Positions 13,943 to 16,467 of a stretch of 16,467 bases of DNA are shown here, piece by piece. How positions within the stretch are numbered: position 1 is the first letter of the stretch; each line of letters starts with the position of its first letter. The stretch lies in contig JAGXNU010000023.1 of NCBI GenBank assembly GCA_019894815.1, forward strand, positions 1 to 16,467, given 5' to 3'. Below the pieces are notes generated by a model that was not told where the DNA came from, searched no databases, and worked only from the letters and a program-made list of their open reading frames with translations. Origin of the DNA: Promethearchaeota archaeon (GTDB taxonomy: Archaea; Asgardarchaeota; Lokiarchaeia; Sigyniarchaeales; SOKP01). A program made the translations under genes and the position numbers.

Positions 13943-15461
13943 TATCATTAGTGATATGTCTTTGTTCTTTGATAATTTTATCACAATTTTTTAAAAAAAG
14001 TTCTATTTTATCAATAGGAACTACAGTTCCAGCAGCTGGAGGATGACCTCCTCCTAATTCATCCAAATTTGAAAGTGATAATGCCTTTCTTATTGCTTCT
14101 GATAAGTTTACTCCTTCTGCTACAACCTTATTACTTGCTCTAGCTGATATTTTGTAAACTCCTTTCGTTTCTCTCTTAGAACAACCAAAAATTGGCTTTA
14201 TATTATTGATAATTCCACTTCTATCAAAATTAAGCATTGAAGCAATAGTTCCAATCATTGTATCAGCTATTACGTCTTCTCCATAAAAATATTGAATATA
14301 ATCCATTTCTTTGATTTTTCCATCCTTTTGGATCCAATTTAAAGCGTTAGATATTTTTTTCCTATATTCAACGAGATTTTCTTGAGCTTTTTGATATGCT
14401 ATACGCCTATCACCCATGCCTATTGCTATACCTAAAGAAGCATTTTCACTCCGCCCACAAGAGTTTAATAACTTAGAAAATTCCTTTAATTCATGTAATT
14501 CAGATCCCACAACTTCATTCTTTAAGATATATCTATTGATGATTAGATTTTGAGTTATAATATCGGGGTCAATTTCATATTTTAGGGCATATTCAATAAT
14601 TTTTGATGAAATATCTCTCTTTTCACTTTGAGTAAGATCGTTTAGCGTTCTTATATTACCATCGGGGTTTTCCATCAGAATACCAATCGTTTTTAAAAAC
14701 TTTAAGGTGGTACTTGAATTTCCTGTTAATCCGGGTAAATTAATATTATTTGAATAAGCAATTGCTTCATTTATTGGCTTTATTGGTGAAAAACTAAGAT
14801 CATCCACCTCATCAATCAAATCCGCTTCAATCGCATCTTTAAGGATGTAAGAATTAATGCCTGTGAAGGAATGATTAGAACCTCTGTTTTGAATATCACC
14901 TGTTGCACCCACTAAAGCAATAGGAGAAAGATCAACATTTTTCTTATCTATTATTTTGGAAAATAAGTAACATAAACCTGAACCGGAGATTTCTGTGCTT
15001 CCATCTATACCATAAAAATAAGGATTTATATGCCAAGGGATACTATCTTGATGAATTTTTTCTATATTGGGATCTTCTTTATTTGAAACTTCTTGTGGGA
15101 GATGGTGATCTAAAATAAGAAAAGGAACTTGAGCCTCATCAAGCTGGAAATGGTTAATTAATTCTAAGTATTGACCACTCCCAAAATCAGAAAAAATGAT
15201 GAATTTTGCTCCATCAATAGCATCCTTTGCTAACTTAATGATTTCTTCTTTTTCTAATTGTTTTAACACCCTTATTTGAAATGGAATTCTTTTTCTTAAA
15301 AAAGTCTTACCTAATATTGCTCCTGAAGACAATCCATCAGCATCAAGATGCGTATATATGTTCAAATTTAGATTAGATTTCTCAAGTGTATCAAGTAGGA
15401 ATTTTTTAGCTAATCGTAAGGATTCTATTAATAATTGTAAAGAATCAGATACTTCATTCAT
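13935..15461 (-). CDS. DHH-family single-strand exonuclease (archaeal RecJ/GAN-like)
   Basis: This 508-residue DHH/DHHA1 phosphoesterase probably degrades single-stranded DNA or short nucleic acids. Motif I is THLDADGLSSGA at 37-48, motif II SDFG at 91-94, motif III (the DHH motif) ILDHH at 116-120 and motif IV GATGDIQNRG at 185-194. The C-terminal DHHA1 substrate-binding motif is LGGGHPPAAG near 469-478. The N-terminal position of motif I and the overall size fit the archaeal RecJ/GAN group, members of which bind GINS in the replicative helicase complex and relate to eukaryotic Cdc45. All acidic metal ligands appear present, so it should be an active nuclease. HAN-type nucleases or an oligoribonuclease are alternatives. 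No Shine-Dalgarno precedes the ATG at 15461. It is divergent from mch, with a 28-bp palindrome between them. Confidence 0.85.
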   Translation of the reverse strand: MNEVSDSLQLLIESLRLAKKFLLDTLEKSNLNLNIYTHLDADGLSSGAILGKTFLRKRIPFQIRVLKQLEKEEIIKLAKDAIDGAKFIIFSDFGSGQYLELINHFQLDEAQVPFLILDHHLPQEVSNKEDPNIEKIHQDSIPWHINPYFYGIDGSTEISGSGLCYLFSKIIDKKNVDLSPIALVGATGDIQNRGSNHSFTGINSYILKDAIEADLIDEVDDLSFSPIKPINEAIAYSNNINLPGLTGNSSTTLKFLKTIGILMENPDGNIRTLNDLTQSEKRDISSKIIEYALKYEIDPDIITQNLIINRYILKNEVVGSELHELKEFSKLLNSCGRSENASLGIAIGMGDRRIAYQKAQENLVEYRKKISNALNWIQKDGKIKEMDYIQYFYGEDVIADTMIGTIASMLNFDRSGIINNIKPIFGCSKRETKGVYKISARASNKVVAEGVNLSEAIRKALSLSNLDELGGGHPPAAGTVVPIDKIELFLKNCDKIIKEQRHITNDTK

Positions 15462-15481
15462 TGTTATAAAATTTTAATATA

Positions 15482-15509
15482 AACTTAATTTAATATATTA
15501 AAATAAGTT
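15482..15509. promoter_or_regulatory. 28-bp near-perfect palindrome between recJ-like gene and mch (candidate operator)
   Basis: Thirteen of fourteen base pairs are symmetric around 15495/15496: outer arms AACTTA and TAAGTT, inner core TAATATATTA, with one mismatch at 15488/15503. It fills much of the 93-bp divergent gap, about 50 bp before the mch ATG and 20 bp before the recJ-like ATG. That is a fitting place for a dimeric repressor or a shared TATA element. Confidence 0.45.
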
Positions 15510-15554
15510 AAAAATAATAAATACTCATTTAAAAAATGGAGAAAAGTGATCGAA

Positions 15555-16467
15555 ATGCATCATATCAAAATTAACAATCTTACTCTAAAACTCGTGAAAA
15601 AGATTATTGAAAATAAAGAATTTTATAAAGCTGACATTCAAAAACTTGAAAATGGCTCAACAGTTTTAGACATGACCAATGCATCTTGGACTGGAGGTAA
15701 ATTAGTTGGAGAAATTTGTATGGGTGGATTAGGTAATGTTGAATTTTCTTCTTACGATTTAGACGGCCATTATATTCCAAGTGTTAATGTATATACCTCT
15801 GAACCTATTATCTCTTGCATGGCATCTCAATTGGCTGGTTGGAATGTTAAATTAAAAAAAGAAGTTGAAAAAGATGGAAAAATGAAGAAAAAGGTTCTTT
15901 TTCAATCTTTAGGTTCTGGTCCTGCTAGAGCTAAAAGTAAAACTGAGAAACTTTTCGAAGAAATAGATTACACTGATGATTCAAATTGTGCGATAATCGT
16001 GTTTGAAACTGACAAATTACCAAATTCAGAAGTTATGGATATTGTAGCAACTAAAAGTGGAGTAAGCCCAAGTGATACTTATGCATTATGTGCCCCTACA
16101 GCCTGTTTAACAGGATCTATCCAAGTTGCTGCAAGGATAGTAGAAACCGGAATTCACAAACTACATGAAATTCATTTCCCCCTCGAAGTGCTAAAAGATG
16201 GGTTTGGAACAACGACTATAGCACCCATAGCAAAAGATGATTTGGGAGCAATGGGAAGAACCAACGATTCTATAAGTGCAGCAGGGTTGACTTATTATAC
16301 TATTGATGTTGATAAAGAAAAAGAGGCAGAGTTATTTGAACTATTGAAAAAAGCTCCTGCTAATACTTCATCTAGCTATGGAAAACCTTTCTTAGAGACA
16401 TTCAAAGCAGCCGATTATGATTTCTGTAAAATTGATCCTGGGTTATTTGCTCCAGCAAAATATACAA
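15555..16467 (+). CDS. mch: Methenyl-tetrahydromethanopterin cyclohydrolase (partial, C-terminus off window)
   Basis: Mch interconverts formyl-H4MPT and methenyl-H4MPT, the step between Ftr and Mtd. The 304 visible residues (family about 320) show the expected blocks: LKLVKKIIE at 11-19, VGEICMGGLGNVEF at 51-64, PSVNVYTSEP at 75-84, SQLAGW at 91-96, GSGPARAKS at 120-128, CAPTACLTGSIQVAARIVETGIHKLHE (from 179 to 205), GTTTIAPIAKDDLGAMGRTND (from 218 to 238) and SYGKPFLETF plus KIDPGLFAPA to 301. About 15-20 residues lie beyond the right edge. A lysine-rich stretch at 99-113 (KLKKEVEKDGKMKKK) is longer than the short turn I recall in methanogen Mch. The ATG at 15555 is preceded by GTGATC at 4 bp and GGAG farther up, matching the archaeal anti-Shine-Dalgarno. 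An earlier ATG at 15536 runs into a stop after 12 codons and was rejected. Confidence 0.95.
   Translation, partial: MHHIKINNLTLKLVKKIIENKEFYKADIQKLENGSTVLDMTNASWTGGKLVGEICMGGLGNVEFSSYDLDGHYIPSVNVYTSEPIISCMASQLAGWNVKLKKEVEKDGKMKKKVLFQSLGSGPARAKSKTEKLFEEIDYTDDSNCAIIVFETDKLPNSEVMDIVATKSGVSPSDTYALCAPTACLTGSIQVAARIVETGIHKLHEIHFPLEVLKDGFGTTTIAPIAKDDLGAMGRTNDSISAAGLTYYTIDVDKEKEAELFELLKKAPANTSSSYGKPFLETFKAADYDFCKIDPGLFAPAKYT

Noticed and set aside
15536..15574. An ATG at 15536 after the AT-rich gap as a possible mch start.
   Set aside because: Its frame hits a stop after 12 codons and is not the Mch frame; the ATG at 15555 has a ribosome site and the family N-terminus.
1..16467. A search by eye for tRNA, rRNA, CRISPR, riboswitch or intact insertion-sequence signals.
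   Set aside because: No cloverleaf, conserved rRNA segment, repeat-spacer array or intact transposase was found; a covariance-model scan would be needed to exclude small RNAs.

Overview
This window is AT-rich and densely coded. It most likely comes from an Asgard (Promethearchaeota) archaeon, probably Lokiarchaeia-like; the lineage is inferred, not proven. The archaeal signs are three enzymes of the tetrahydromethanopterin (H4MPT) C1 pathway (Ftr, F420-dependent Mtd, Mch), an archaeal KH-less CPSF-like beta-CASP nuclease, a DHH/RecJ-type nuclease, split glycine dehydrogenase genes (gcvPA/gcvPB), TATA/BRE-like promoters close to start codons, and GGTGA-type ribosome binding sites. The Asgard sign is a full-length RagA/Gtr1-like GTPase with a C-terminal roadblock-like domain, an architecture otherwise typical of eukaryotic Rag GTPases.

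Layout. Positions 1-794 (minus) hold ftr, cut by the window edge, preceded upstream (916-2160, minus) by a zinc-dependent medium-chain dehydrogenase. A divergent intergenic region with a 17-bp inverted repeat separates this from an SDR oxidoreductase (2358-3197, plus). The roughly 490-bp stretch up to mtd looks empty at first, but the minus strand carries a 130-codon frame broken by only two stops (3212-3601), probably a decayed gene. Then come mtd (3698-4540, plus), the Rag-like GTPase (4594-5535, minus), apt (5771-6304, plus) and the glycine cleavage operon gcvT-gcvH-gcvPA-gcvPB (6419-10777, plus). Two methylthioadenosine phosphorylase paralogues of different subfamilies are divergently arranged (10782-11645 minus; 11749-12498 plus). 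They are followed by the beta-CASP nuclease (12653-13942, plus), which overlaps the 3' end of a convergent RecJ/GAN-like gene (13935-15461, minus), and by mch (15555 to the right edge, plus), cut at its C-terminus.

How the genes fit together. Ftr, Mch and Mtd catalyse successive steps from formyl-methanofuran to methylene-H4MPT. The glycine cleavage system also produces a methylene-pterin, so in this organism glycine and C1 metabolism probably meet at methylene-H4MPT. The two MTAPs release adenine from methylthioadenosine, and Apt can convert adenine to AMP, giving a purine and methionine salvage set. The beta-CASP nuclease and the RecJ-like nuclease belong to RNA and DNA processing. No tRNA, rRNA, CRISPR array or intact mobile element was seen.
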